From the NCBI GenBank assembly GCA_023953615.1, contig JAMLJH010000002.1:584592-648591 (forward strand): a DNA stretch of 64,000 nucleotides. Reading direction: 5' to 3'. Positions 53,975-62,585 of this stretch are shown here, one piece after another. The translations under genes were made by a program, and so were the position numbers. Positions within the stretch are counted from its first letter, which is position 1. Every line of letters starts with the position of its first letter. The notes under the pieces are model-generated. The model did no database searches and was not told the DNA's origin. It saw nothing but the letters and a program-made list of their open reading frames with translations. This DNA comes from Verrucomicrobiia bacterium. GTDB taxonomy: Bacteria > Verrucomicrobiota > Verrucomicrobiia > Limisphaerales > JADLHS01.

Positions 53975-53987
53975 ACGTAAGTTACGT
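53975..53987. promoter_or_regulatory. 13-bp palindrome upstream of the EF-hand gene
   Basis: ACGTAA-G-TTACGT is perfectly symmetrical and ends 20 bp before the ATG at 54008. It could be a repressor or activator site. The rest of 53763-54007 is A/T-richer spacer with no gene visible. Confidence 0.3.
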
Positions 53988-54007
53988 CAAAACTAAAATC
54001 CGCGATC

Positions 54008-54298
54008 ATGAAAAAAACATTATTGATTGTAAGCATGCTGCTGTTCGGGCTGACGTTTGCCGTTCATGCCGATGAAACTGCGGCCAAGAAAAGCGAACGC
54101 GCAAAGCGCACCAAGTTGACCACAGAACAGCAGACGCTGCGGAAGCAGTTGATCGAGAAATACGATACCAACAAAAACCGTCGCTTGGACAAGACCGAGC
54201 GCTCGAAGATGAGCGCAGAGGATTCCAAGAAATGGGAGAGCGTCAGCGCCCCGGCCAAGTCCAAGGCCGCCACTGACTCCAAGAAGGCAAAGGAATAA
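54008..54298 (+). CDS. small secreted EF-hand-like protein
   Basis: The 96-residue protein has a signal peptide (MKKTLLIVSMLLFGLTFAVHA) and a lysine-rich body with one EF-hand-type loop, DTNKNRRLDKTE, whose acidic and Asn positions (1, 3, 5, 9, 12) fit calcium binding. The tail is Ala/Lys/Ser-rich. Short exported EF-hand proteins of this kind are common in Verrucomicrobiota and Planctomycetota; the role is unknown. An intrinsic terminator follows. Confidence 0.78.
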   Translation: MKKTLLIVSMLLFGLTFAVHADETAAKKSERAKRTKLTTEQQTLRKQLIEKYDTNKNRRLDKTERSKMSAEDSKKWESVSAPAKSKAATDSKKAKE

Positions 54299-54330
54299 GC
54301 CGTAATTGTTCCGCCGTTCTTTTATTCAAG

Positions 54331-54361
54331 CTCCAGTCCGACCCTCGGATTGGAGTTTTTT
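54331..54361 (+). terminator. intrinsic terminator after the EF-hand gene
   Basis: CTCCAGTCCGA and TCGGATTGGAG form an 11-bp stem with one wobble and a 3-nt loop, followed by six T. It overlaps the end of the convergent glycoside hydrolase gene by two bases. Confidence 0.8.
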
Positions 54362-55865
54362 ATTTGGCGGTGTGGAGGTTGCGAACCGCGGGTCGGCTGA
54401 GTTTGCCGGTCCGGCTCACCGCCGTGACGGCAATGGCCTCAACCTCTGGCGACTTGACGTCGGCAGAGCGAACTCCGCCGGGAAAAATCTCCGTGCGCCA
54501 GCGTTGATTGCGTCGGGCTTGAACCACCCATAATGCTGGCGTGGAATTGTCACCGTGGCTCCAGCTTACCCGGCCCGGCTGGCGCTCGTTAATGTTCAAA
54601 GTCGGTGGTTGTGGTTCGGCGCCACCCAACCAGGGCACGGCTGGAATCAGGGCTGGCTCAGCGTAACTCGTCCGCGCCAGCTTGGTTTTCAGGTCGTTGT
54701 TCTTCATGAGGCTTTTCATGTTCCAATGAATGTGCCCCGCACTGACCGGTTGTTTCGCCGCCAAACCAATTTGCGCCAGAATTTCCTCCGCAGGCCATTC
54801 CCGCGCGGTCTTGGTGGTATTCAGGCCCGGCCAGATGTGGCGTTGCCGGGGATTTTGTTGATTCCACCAATCCAGCAAAATTGGGAAACTCTGTTCCGGG
54901 GCGTTGATGCTCCAATAGAGTTGCGGCGCAAAATAGTCCAACCAGCCGTTCATCAACCATTGGCGCGCGTCGGCGTAGAGGCGGGCATACGCGTCAAAAC
55001 CCTTGATGGAAGGCGGATGACCGGGCCGCCAGATTCCGAAAGGGCTGACTCCGAATTTTACCCACGGCTTGGTCGCCTTGATGGACTCGTTGACGCGCTT
55101 GACGAACTGATTGACGTTTTCACGTCGCCAATCATCACGGCTCAACCCGCTGCGGACTCCATACTTTTGCCAGCTTGCTTCGTCCGGGAAGGGTAAATTA
55201 TTGCCGCGCGCATCCTTTTCCTCGTACGGATAGAAATAATCATCGAAGTGAACGCCATCCACGTCGTAGCGCTTGACGACGTCCAGCACGACGTTGAGCG
55301 AATAATCCCGCACCGCCGGCTCGCCGGGGTCCAGCCAGAGGTAGCGGCCATATTTGCGCACCAACTCAGGATGCGTTTTGCTGATGTGAGTGGATGCGAC
55401 GGGGGAGAACGCATTGAAATGATGCGCGCGATAGGGATTAAACCAAGCGTGCAATTCCAAGCCGCGCCGGTGAGCCTCGGTCACCGCGAACGCCAGCGGG
55501 TCGTAGAAGGGCGCGGGCGGGCGGCCCATCTGACCGGTGAGATATTCCGACCACGGCTCCAATTTTGAGGCGTACAACGCATCGCAAGCCGGGCGCACTT
55601 GCAGGATGATCGCGTTCATTTTCAGTTGCGCCGCCTGGTTCAGCAGGGCCAGCAACTCCGCCTTTTGCTCGGCGACCGGCAATCCGGGCTTGGACGGCCA
55701 GTCAATGTTGCCAACGCTGGCCACCCAGGCGCCGCGAAATTCGCGCCGTGGCGGTGGTGGTGATGACGTTGATTGCGAGACGCCGTTTGAAGACGCCAGC
55801 GCCAGCAGGACGACTCCGCCAAGCAAGGCTGGGAAGAATTGTATCCTGGAAAAACGGAGTTTCAC
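54360..55865 (-). CDS. secreted glycoside hydrolase (GHL10/YddW/DigH-like)
   Basis: The 501-residue protein has a signal peptide (FFPALLGGVVLLALASSNG) and a TIM-barrel of the GHL10 (DUF187) type: REFRGAWVASVGNIDWPS, LKMNAIILQVRPACDALY, GLELHAWFNPYRAHH, DVDGVHFDDYFYPY, VKFGVSPFGIWRPG and DYFAPQLYWSI. Acidic residues in HFDDYF are candidate catalysts. E. coli DigH of this family cleaves denuded peptidoglycan glycan strands. The C-terminal 100 residues form a beta-rich (Fn3-like) part. The GTG start at 55865 is supported by TTGAAG, 17 nt, TATTTC and 6 nt upstream. Confidence 0.9.
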   Translation of the reverse strand: MKLRFSRIQFFPALLGGVVLLALASSNGVSQSTSSPPPPRREFRGAWVASVGNIDWPSKPGLPVAEQKAELLALLNQAAQLKMNAIILQVRPACDALYASKLEPWSEYLTGQMGRPPAPFYDPLAFAVTEAHRRGLELHAWFNPYRAHHFNAFSPVASTHISKTHPELVRKYGRYLWLDPGEPAVRDYSLNVVLDVVKRYDVDGVHFDDYFYPYEEKDARGNNLPFPDEASWQKYGVRSGLSRDDWRRENVNQFVKRVNESIKATKPWVKFGVSPFGIWRPGHPPSIKGFDAYARLYADARQWLMNGWLDYFAPQLYWSINAPEQSFPILLDWWNQQNPRQRHIWPGLNTTKTAREWPAEEILAQIGLAAKQPVSAGHIHWNMKSLMKNNDLKTKLARTSYAEPALIPAVPWLGGAEPQPPTLNINERQPGRVSWSHGDNSTPALWVVQARRNQRWRTEIFPGGVRSADVKSPEVEAIAVTAVSRTGKLSRPAVRNLHTAK

Positions 55866-55871
55866 CCGGTG

Positions 55872-55900
55872 GAAATACCAATTTGGGTGGGTCGCTTCAA
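55872..55900 (-). promoter_or_regulatory. predicted leaderless promoter of the glycoside hydrolase gene
   Basis: TTGAAG, a 17-nt spacer and TATTTC, with 6 nt to the GTG start. Confidence 0.35.
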
Positions 55901-56041
55901 CCTTGAACCCGTCGGTTCAACGAATTCTTCGAAAAGTTTGATTGTCTTCCCCGGATGATTGTCAATATGTTGTCGCACACATTTAATCGAATAAGCGTGT
56001 TGGCGAAAGCCGTCAGAGCCATTCATTGAGACAATTAAAAC

Positions 56042-57487
56042 ATGATGCATATCAAGCCCACCACTACGGAGACCATCGGTCAGTCACTAACGCGCCGTTC
56101 ATTTCTTAAGCGCTCGGCGGCCACCGCCGGAGTCTTGTCGGTCGCGCCGTTCAACATTCTCACGGCGGCCAATGCCGGCGACCAGATCCGCTGCGTGCAA
56201 ATCGGCTGCGGTTCGCGCGGCATGTCGCATCTCAACGCGGTGTTGAAGGAGAACATCGTGGCCCTGGTGGACGTGGATGAAAAACGCCATGCGGTGGCCA
56301 AAAAATTATTGCAGGGGAAAAATCACGATCCGGAGAAAATCAAAACCTTCACGGATTACCGTCGAATGTTTGATGCGCTCGGCAAGGATTTTGACGCCGT
56401 GTTCATCGCCAGTCCGAACCATCATCACGCCCTGCCGTCCCTGATCGCCATGCAACTGGGCAAGCACGTGTATTGCGAGAAACCGGTCTGCCACGACATT
56501 GGCGAAGCGCGGGCGATGCGCGCCATGGCGGCGCGAACGAAAGTCGCGACGCAGATGGGCACACAAGGCCATTGCGAGGATGGCTACCGCAAATTATGCG
56601 AGTACATCTGGAGCGGAGTGATTGGTAAAGTTACGGAAACGCACAGTTGGACCGATCGCTCCAATGGCGGCGTCGGCCCGCGTCCCCCCACAGAACCCGT
56701 TCCCGAAGGAATGAATTGGGACGCCTGGATCGGGCCGGCCCCCTATCGTGATTTTCACGGTGATCTGCATCCGCACGAATGGCACGGGTGGTATGACTTC
56801 GGCAATGGTTCGATTGGCAACATGGGCTGCCACGTTTTGGACGGCGTCTATTGGGCGTTGAAGGTGCAGCATCCCACCAGCATTGAAGTCGAACAACTGC
56901 GCGGCGGCAGTGACGAGCGTTACCCCACCGGTTCGCGAGTGCGTTGGGACATCCCGGCGCGCGGCGAGATGCCCGCGCTCAAGGCGTATTGGTATGAGGG
57001 ACTGAACCCTTCCACTCAGGGCGCGGCCGACGGGGTGTTGCGCACCGCCAAAGGAGCGAACCGCTATCTGCCCCAACACCTGTTGGAGTTGATTAAAAAG
57101 TATCCCGATGAGGAGCTTGATAGTGGCGACAGCGGCAGCATTTACATTGGAGAGAAAGGCGTTATTTACACCGGCACCTACGGCAATCGCATGCACCTTG
57201 TGCCCTATGCGAAAATGAAGGAAACCCCGGAGCCGCCCCAGATGCTGCCGCGTCCGAAAGGAGTATTCGTGGATTTCCTGGATGCCATCAGGGCCGGTAA
57301 GACTGAAACTGCGTCCAACTTCGATTACGGGACTCAACTAACGGAATTTGTTTTGTTGGCCAATCTCGCGATGCACGCGGGTGCGGGCAACAAGGTGATG
57401 TGGGACGGTCCGGGAATGAAAGTTACCAACATCCCTGAGTTGAACGCGTGGGTAACCCGAAAAAATCGCGCGGGCTGGAACGCTTGA
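56042..57487 (+). CDS. Gfo/Idh/MocA family oxidoreductase, Tat-exported
   Basis: The 481-residue protein has a twin-arginine signal (LTRRSFLKRSAATAGVLSVA), then a Rossmann domain (RCVQIGCGSRGMSHLNAV) and the family signature VFIASPNHHHALPSLIAMQLGKHVYCEKPVCHDIGEA (split at the EKP motif). The C-terminal alpha/beta domain holds PHEWHGWYDFGNGSIGNMGCHVLDG. These enzymes oxidise or rearrange sugars and inositols with NAD(P); the Tat-exported group is greatly expanded in Planctomycetota and Verrucomicrobiota. The substrate is unknown. The gene stands alone. Confidence 0.93.
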   Translation: MMHIKPTTTETIGQSLTRRSFLKRSAATAGVLSVAPFNILTAANAGDQIRCVQIGCGSRGMSHLNAVLKENIVALVDVDEKRHAVAKKLLQGKNHDPEKIKTFTDYRRMFDALGKDFDAVFIASPNHHHALPSLIAMQLGKHVYCEKPVCHDIGEARAMRAMAARTKVATQMGTQGHCEDGYRKLCEYIWSGVIGKVTETHSWTDRSNGGVGPRPPTEPVPEGMNWDAWIGPAPYRDFHGDLHPHEWHGWYDFGNGSIGNMGCHVLDGVYWALKVQHPTSIEVEQLRGGSDERYPTGSRVRWDIPARGEMPALKAYWYEGLNPSTQGAADGVLRTAKGANRYLPQHLLELIKKYPDEELDSGDSGSIYIGEKGVIYTGTYGNRMHLVPYAKMKETPEPPQMLPRPKGVFVDFLDAIRAGKTETASNFDYGTQLTEFVLLANLAMHAGAGNKVMWDGPGMKVTNIPELNAWVTRKNRAGWNA

Positions 57488-57629
57488 TGGCGTAGGGCTG
57501 TCGCAGTTCAAGATGCTGCCGTACGGAGGTCCGACGCCTGACGTCGGCGGCTACTGGAATACGCGAAACGTTCCGATACCTGGGTAAGCTGGCTCGAATA
57601 CCAAGTTGATCGGCTGCGCTTGATGGAGA

Positions 57630-59270
57630 TCAACGCAAGGCGAGATCGAGTATCTGCTGCGCCTCGGCAATAATGCTTTCGAGATGCGTGCCGCCCTTGA
57701 AACTTTCCGCGTATATTTTGTAAATGTTTTCCGTGCCCGAGGGACGCGCCGCGAACCATCCATTTTCAGCGCAAACTTTCAAACCGCCGATTTCTGCCTG
57801 ATTGCCGGGGGCGCGGGTCAGTTTTTGAGTGATGGCTTCTCCGGCCAGTGTGCTCGTGGTCACCGCATCTGGCGTCAGTTTTTTGAACGCGCGTTTTTGC
57901 TCCGGCGTCGTCGGCACGTCAATGCGTCGGTAACTTGGCGCGCCAAATTTGCGGGTCAGTTCATTGTAGTGTTCGCCCGGGTCTTTGCCGGTCGTTGCGC
58001 AAATCTCAGCTGCCAGCAGGCCGAGGATCAACCCATCTTTATCCGTGCTCCAGACGCGTCCATCGTGGCGCAGGAAACTTGCGCCGGCGCTTTCTTCACC
58101 GCCAAAGCATACCGACCCGTCCGCCAGTCCGGGGGCAAACCACTTGAAACCAACGGGCACTTCCATGAGCCGCCGCTCTCGCGCTGCGACCACGCGATCT
58201 ATAATGCCGCTGCTGACCAGCGTCTTGCCAATGGCCGACGTCTTCTTCCAGTGCGGGCGATGCGTCAGCAGGTAATCTATCGCGACCGCAAGATAATGAT
58301 TGGGGTTCAGCAAGCCACTGGTTGGAGTGACGATGCCGTGCCGATCGGAATCGGGGTCGTTGCCGAACGCTACATCGAATTTGTCTTTTAATTTCACCAG
58401 TCCAGCCATGGCGTCCGGGCTGGAGCAGTCCATGCGGATTTTGCCGTCGTGATCCACGGTCATGAAGCCGAATTGCGGGTCCACCTTGGTATTCACCACC
58501 GTGATGTTTAATCCATACGCCTCGATTACCGGTTGCCAGTAGGCCAGCGCCGCGCCGCCAAGTGGATCTATTCCAATGCGCACCCCCGCGCGGTGGATCG
58601 CCGCCAGGTCAATGACTTCCGCCAATGTGCTGACGTACGGAGTGATGAAATCAAACTGATGCACATTCTCCGCGCGCCGGACCGCTGCCACCGTCAGTCG
58701 CCGCACTTCCCGGTTGTTGCCGCGCAGGATTTCATTGGCCCGGTTCTGCACCCAAGTCGTGATGTCTGTATCCGCCGGGCCGCCGTTGGGAGGATTGTAT
58801 TTGAACCCGCCGTCTTCCGGCGGGTTGTGCGAAGGAGTAATCACAATGCCATCCGCCAAACCGTTCGCGCGTCCCCGGTTATAGGTCAAAATGGCGTGGG
58901 AGATGGATGGCGTGGGAGTGAATCCGTCATTCTGCTGAACAAAAACGTCCACCTCATTGGCCGCCAATACTTCCAATGCCGTGCGTTCAGCCCAGGTCGA
59001 GGCCGCGTGCGTATCTTTACCCAGGTAGAGCGGCCCGCTGATGTCGTGGCGCTTCCGATACTCGCAAATGGCTTGAGTGATCGCGAGGATATGCGTTTCC
59101 GTGAACGTGCCATGAAACGGCGAACCGCGATGCCCGCTTGTGCCGAAGCTAACGAGCTGATTGGGGTTCGTTACGTCAGGTTTCCGCTCATGGTAATCGC
59201 GTTCCAGTTGAGCGACGTCCATGAGTAAGTTGGCGGGAGCCGGTTGACCCGCAAGCGCGTTGGTTGCCAT
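57630..59270 (-). CDS. pgm: phosphoglucomutase (alpha-D-glucose phosphate-specific)
   Basis: The 546-residue enzyme interconverts glucose 1- and 6-phosphate. Motifs are [19 protein letters not shown], the phosphoserine loop [19 protein letters not shown], the metal loop [12 protein letters not shown], the sugar-specificity loop [17 protein letters not shown], and the phosphate-binding [16 protein letters not shown] at the C-terminus. The length and motifs match the E. coli Pgm type. The preceding 140-bp gap to the oxidoreductase holds only a short CCGACG/CGTCGG hairpin (57531-57547). Confidence 0.96.
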   Translation of the reverse strand: MATNALAGQPAPANLLMDVAQLERDYHERKPDVTNPNQLVSFGTSGHRGSPFHGTFTETHILAITQAICEYRKRHDISGPLYLGKDTHAASTWAERTALEVLAANEVDVFVQQNDGFTPTPSISHAILTYNRGRANGLADGIVITPSHNPPEDGGFKYNPPNGGPADTDITTWVQNRANEILRGNNREVRRLTVAAVRRAENVHQFDFITPYVSTLAEVIDLAAIHRAGVRIGIDPLGGAALAYWQPVIEAYGLNITVVNTKVDPQFGFMTVDHDGKIRMDCSSPDAMAGLVKLKDKFDVAFGNDPDSDRHGIVTPTSGLLNPNHYLAVAIDYLLTHRPHWKKTSAIGKTLVSSGIIDRVVAARERRLMEVPVGFKWFAPGLADGSVCFGGEESAGASFLRHDGRVWSTDKDGLILGLLAAEICATTGKDPGEHYNELTRKFGAPSYRRIDVPTTPEQKRAFKKLTPDAVTTSTLAGEAITQKLTRAPGNQAEIGGLKVCAENGWFAARPSGTENIYKIYAESFKGGTHLESIIAEAQQILDLALR

Positions 59271-59276
59271 GACGAC

Positions 59277-59305
59277 AGGAAATCAAACCAGGGACTTGCG
59301 CGCAA
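59277..59305 (-). promoter_or_regulatory. predicted leaderless promoter of pgm
   Basis: TTGCGC, a 17-nt spacer and TTTCCT, with GTCGTC before the ATG. The -10 match is poor but the geometry is that of the other genes. Confidence 0.3.
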
Positions 59306-59329
59306 AACCAAAGTTGTCCGGAAGTTTGA

Positions 59330-60371
59330 TTGCGTGCGGCTTCAAAATGTGAGGCAGCCCTTTCCGCCGTTGAAGTTGAAAACGCAGGGAAACGCGGACT
59401 GGAAATTTCCAACCCCGTTCGGCTAAGCTCATTCGCACTGAGGAATCGCTGCCATTCAAATCTTGCGCCGGGGCTGGTGTTGGCCGTCACGCTGTGGGGC
59501 GGCACCAACGTCGGGACGAAATGGTTGGTGGGATTCTGGCCGCCGATCTTCACCGGAAGCACCCGATTTTTCTTTGCGGGCCTCCTGCTGCTGCTGGTCA
59601 TGCGTTGGACGCCGTGGCTGGGGGCTTTGACGCCCCGATCCCGCGAGGTAAATCGCTCCCTGTGGTGGCGGGGTGGATTGAGTCTTGCGCTCTACACGGC
59701 GGTCTTCAACTATGCGCTGCGGTTTACTTCGGCATCGCACGTGGCGTTGTATCTCGGCACGTGCTCCCGTTTGGGCGTTGTTATGGGAAGCTTATGCTGA
59801 AGGCGCCCGCATCAACTGGCGGCGTTGGATGGCCGCCTTGCTCGCGGTCAGCGGTGTGGTGGTGTTGCTCTGGCCTTCGCTGGTCGGCAGCAGCTTCCAC
59901 GTCAGCCTGCCGGGAGAACTGCTCGGCATCATTGCCAGTGTGCTTTGGACCAATTACGGGTGGCAAAGTCGCAGATTTTCCGCCGGCCTGCACAGCGTCG
60001 AAATCTCCGCCCACACGATGTGGCGGGCGGGACTGTTGTTGCTACCGATTGCTCTGGGAGAAGTGATGCCCCGGCGACTGCCCGTGACCGCGTCGCTGCT
60101 CGGAGTGCAGAGTTTTTGCATTCTGGCTGGCGGCGCGCTGGCTTACGCGTTGTGGAATCGAGCTTTAACGCACTGGCCAACCGGCCGCGTTTTGTTGTTC
60201 AACAACTTGATTCCCGTAACGACCATGCTCTGGGCCTATTTTTGTTTGGGCGAACCAATTACCCCGACCTTTCTCGGCGCTCTCGGATTGATCGGAGCGG
60301 GGGTGTTATTGGGCCAGGGCAAATTCCGGTTTGGCGGGGACCACCGTTCGGACGCGAACCCGCAACATTAA
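59330..60371 (+). pseudogene. EamA/DMT family permease broken by a frameshift
   Basis: The N-terminal half (to 59800) has LVLAVTLWGGTNVGTKWLVG and four or five membrane helices, ending HVALYLGTCSRLGVVMG*. The C-terminal half is in the +1 frame and continues PVWALLWEAYAEGARINW with further helices and LFNNLIPVTTMLWAYFCLGE, typical of EamA permeases. Removing one base in ACGTGCTCCC (59760-59769) restores LGTAPVWALLWEA, so the two halves were one gene. The product would have been a drug/metabolite exporter with about ten helices. Whether the shift is real or a sequencing error cannot be told. The start is uncertain (TTG 59330 or GTG 59477). Confidence 0.82.
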
Positions 60372-60448
60372 ACCCGCAACGAGCCGGATTCCGTCGGTCG
60401 AGCGCACTACGAACAATTGCCGGGGCGCGCTTTTCCGTGAAACGTGAA

Positions 60449-60477
60449 TTGACCCGCAAGAGCGCTCTCGCTTTACT
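60449..60477 (+). promoter_or_regulatory. predicted leaderless promoter of the lipoprotein gene
   Basis: TTGACC (five of six), a 17-nt spacer and TTTACT, with GTCGCC directly before the ATG at 60484. Confidence 0.5.
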
Positions 60478-60483
60478 GTCGCC

Positions 60484-60909
60484 ATGAAATTCGGTTACCT
60501 CGCGTTGCTAATGGTTGGTGGAATTGTTGCAGGCTGTGTCACCAGGCAACCGGACGCAAAGTTTTCAGATCCAACGGCGTTGTCCGGAACGGAGGCAGGC
60601 GAAGCATCCGCGACCGCCACCGAGACTGCGGCGATCAGTTCGCAACCATCATCGGAAAAGCCCAAGTTGCTGGTGACTCCGGAATCGCGGTTGCTGGGTA
60701 GCGTGGTAACTTTCAATCAGGCCGGACGTTTTGTGGTGCTCGATTTTCCGCCGGGCCGGATGCCCTCGCAAGAACAAACCCTCTTTGTTTATCGGCAAGG
60801 CCTCAAAGTGGGTGAAGTGCGGGTAACCGGTCCGGAGCGCGATCATAATACCGTGGCTGATTTGACCTCCGGTGAGGCGGCCAAGGGAGATGAAGTGCGC
60901 GATCAATAA
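60484..60909 (+). CDS. small lipoprotein
   Basis: The 141-residue protein has a lipoprotein signal with lipobox VAGC (Cys18), then a low-complexity Ala/Ser/Thr linker and a compact beta-rich domain (SRLLGSVVTFNQAGRFVVLD, LFVYRQGLKVGEVRVTGP, VADLTSGEAAKGDEV). Such short beta domains after a lipobox or signal peptide recur in Verrucomicrobiota, without known function. It is anchored in the envelope. It starts 112 bp after the EamA remnant, with its own predicted promoter. Confidence 0.78.
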   Translation: MKFGYLALLMVGGIVAGCVTRQPDAKFSDPTALSGTEAGEASATATETAAISSQPSSEKPKLLVTPESRLLGSVVTFNQAGRFVVLDFPPGRMPSQEQTLFVYRQGLKVGEVRVTGPERDHNTVADLTSGEAAKGDEVRDQ

Positions 60910-60932
60910 CGGCGACGGAATTTTGTCGTGAG

Positions 60933-61262
60933 CTAGGTCTGCTCTTCCTTCGAAGCTTTTTGCCCCATGGCCTTCACGGTGCTCGGCAGCGCGTTCCGCT
61001 GGTACGGCGAGTGCAAGTTAAAATAGATGCCGCAGAGCGGACGCGTCGTATCGCTCTGGCTCAAAATGATCGTGACCTGTTTATCCAGGGCGATGCCGTG
61101 GCGCATTCCGGGAGCGCGGTTTTGATAGGCGGCAATCGCCTTGGTCATCAGCGATTTCATGGCGGCCTCAAAATCTTCCGGTGTTTTTTCCAAGCAGACA
61201 ATGAACTTGGCGTACGCCTTCACGGCGGCGCTGATTTCTTTTTTGAACGTCTCGATCGTCAC
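60933..61262 (-). CDS. conserved-looking small protein of unknown function
   Basis: From GTG 61262 the product has 109 residues: VTIETFKKEISAAVKAYAKF, LEKTPEDFEAAMKSLMTKAI, then beta-like KQVTIILSQSDTTRPLCGIYF and a charged tail. I do not recognise the family. The frame is open further upstream to 61406, but that part overlaps the end of the PLP-homeostasis gene and is proline/arginine-rich, so it is probably not translated. It lies downstream of that gene on the same strand (52 bp apart) and could be co-transcribed with it. Confidence 0.55.
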   Translation of the reverse strand: MTIETFKKEISAAVKAYAKFIVCLEKTPEDFEAAMKSLMTKAIAAYQNRAPGMRHGIALDKQVTIILSQSDTTRPLCGIYFNLHSPYQRNALPSTVKAMGQKASKEEQT

Positions 61263-61314
61263 TGGGACTAGCGTAGCGTGAAACAGGGTTTGGTGAAGTA
61301 AAAATCTGCTGGGA

Positions 61315-62016
61315 TCAAGTGGCGGCGATCCGCAGCGCCCGGCGTTCGCCGAACAACGCCGTACCGATGCGCACGATGGTGGCGCCCTCCTCGATGGCGA
61401 CTTCAAAATCGCCGCTCATGCCCATGCTCAAGTGCGGCAGCGGCGCGCCCAGTTCCGCTTCCACTCGTTGTTTGAGTTCGCGCAATTTGCGAAAGTGCGG
61501 TCGCGATTTTTCAGCGACGGGAGTGAAAGGCGGAATGGCCATCAAACCGTGAAGCTCGAGGCGGGGCAGGGCGTTGATGGCTTTCAGGTCGGCCAACAAC
61601 TGTCCGGGTTGATATCCGAACTTGCTGCTCTCACCCGCGACGTTCACCTCGAGCAGAATGGGCGTCGTCTTGCCCAGTTGCTCGGCGCGTTTGTTGATTT
61701 CCTGGGCGAGCGCCAGGCGGTCCACGCTTTGAATCATTTCAAACAGCTCCACGGCGTCGCGGCATTTGTTCGATTGCAAATGACCAATCAAATGCCAGTG
61801 CGCCTGGCGCGGCGAATTCGGAATTTTCGCTTTTGCTTCCTGGACTTTATTCTCGCCAAAGCAAACCAAGCCCGCCGCCACCGCTTCCCGGATCGTTTCA
61901 GCCGGATGGGTTTTGGACACCGCCAGCAACTGGACGGAGCCCGTGGCGCGTCCCGATCGGCGACAGGCTTCCTGAATGCGAGATCGGATCAAAACCAGAT
62001 TTTCACTCAAACTCAC
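61315..62016 (-). CDS. yggS: YggS family pyridoxal phosphate homeostasis protein
   Basis: The 233-residue PLP-binding TIM-barrel protein has LLAVSKTHPAETIREAVAAG (PLP lysine Lys35), FGENKVQEAKAKI, WHLIGHLQSNK, QSVDRLALAQEI, LLEVNVAGESSKFG and LSMGMSGDFEVAIEEGATIVRIGTALFG. It buffers intracellular PLP and affects amino-acid pools. It starts at a GTG (62016), with TTTACG, 17 nt, TAAAGT and 6 nt upstream, sharing a symmetrical promoter region with the divergent EVE-domain gene. Confidence 0.94.
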   Translation of the reverse strand: MSLSENLVLIRSRIQEACRRSGRATGSVQLLAVSKTHPAETIREAVAAGLVCFGENKVQEAKAKIPNSPRQAHWHLIGHLQSNKCRDAVELFEMIQSVDRLALAQEINKRAEQLGKTTPILLEVNVAGESSKFGYQPGQLLADLKAINALPRLELHGLMAIPPFTPVAEKSRPHFRKLRELKQRVEAELGAPLPHLSMGMSGDFEVAIEEGATIVRIGTALFGERRALRIAAT

Positions 62017-62022
62017 GATCCA

Positions 62023-62053
62023 ACTTTACGGTGAAAACCGGCCAACGTAAATT
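62023..62053. promoter_or_regulatory. symmetrical bidirectional leaderless promoter (yggS / EVE gene)
   Basis: On the plus strand TTTACG (62025-62030), 17 nt and TAAATT (62048-62053) stand 6 nt before ATG 62060. On the minus strand TTTACG (62051-62046), 17 nt and TAAAGT (62028-62023) stand 6 nt before GTG 62016. Each -35 box overlaps the opposite -10 box. Confidence 0.5.
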
Positions 62054-62059
62054 CCTTCC

Positions 62060-62476
62060 ATGCAGTACTGGCTCGTCAAATCCGAACCCGAAGCTTACTC
62101 CTGGGCGCAATTCGTCCGTGATGGCCAAACCGCGTGGACGGGAGTGCGGAATTACCAGGCCCGCAACCATCTGCGCGCCATGAAGCGGGGCGATCGCGTT
62201 TTCTTTTATCACAGCGTGGAAGGGCGCGAGGTGGTTGGTGTCGCCAGGGTCGTACAAGAATTTTACGCAGACCCGACCGCCGAAGCGGGGGACTGGTCTT
62301 GCGTGGATCTTGCGCCGATTCGCGCCTTGGCTCGACCGGTTTCTCTGGCCGCGCTCAAAGCCGATCGCCAGCTCAAGACTCTGCCGCTGATCAAACAATC
62401 CCGACTATCGGTATCACCCGTGAACGAAACTCAAGCCCAACGACTACTGGAGTTGGGTAAAATCAAGATGGATTGA
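62060..62476 (+). CDS. EVE domain-containing protein
   Basis: The 138-residue protein is a single EVE domain: QYWLVKSEPEAYSWAQF, AWTGVRNYQARNHLRAMKRGD, FFYHSVEGREVVGVARVV and the C-terminal LSVSPVNETQAQRLLELG. EVE domains are PUA-like readers of modified bases in nucleic acids and are often found with restriction or RNA-modification genes. Here it is divergent from yggS and not close to the R-M island. Confidence 0.93.
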   Translation: MQYWLVKSEPEAYSWAQFVRDGQTAWTGVRNYQARNHLRAMKRGDRVFFYHSVEGREVVGVARVVQEFYADPTAEAGDWSCVDLAPIRALARPVSLAALKADRQLKTLPLIKQSRLSVSPVNETQAQRLLELGKIKMD

Positions 62477-62585
62477 TCCCAGCCCGATGGGGTGGATTGA
62501 AGTTCCTCGCAAGCCTCAATTGAGGCGGGTGGAAATGCCGCCGCCGTCCGTGCGTGGAGTAATGGACAATGCTTTTGGCCGTGCG

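Noticed and set aside
57503..57556. GC-rich dyad after the Gfo/Idh/MocA gene as an interspersed repeat
   Set aside because: It resembles palindromic repeats I associate with this phylum, but only one copy is in the window, so repeat status cannot be shown.
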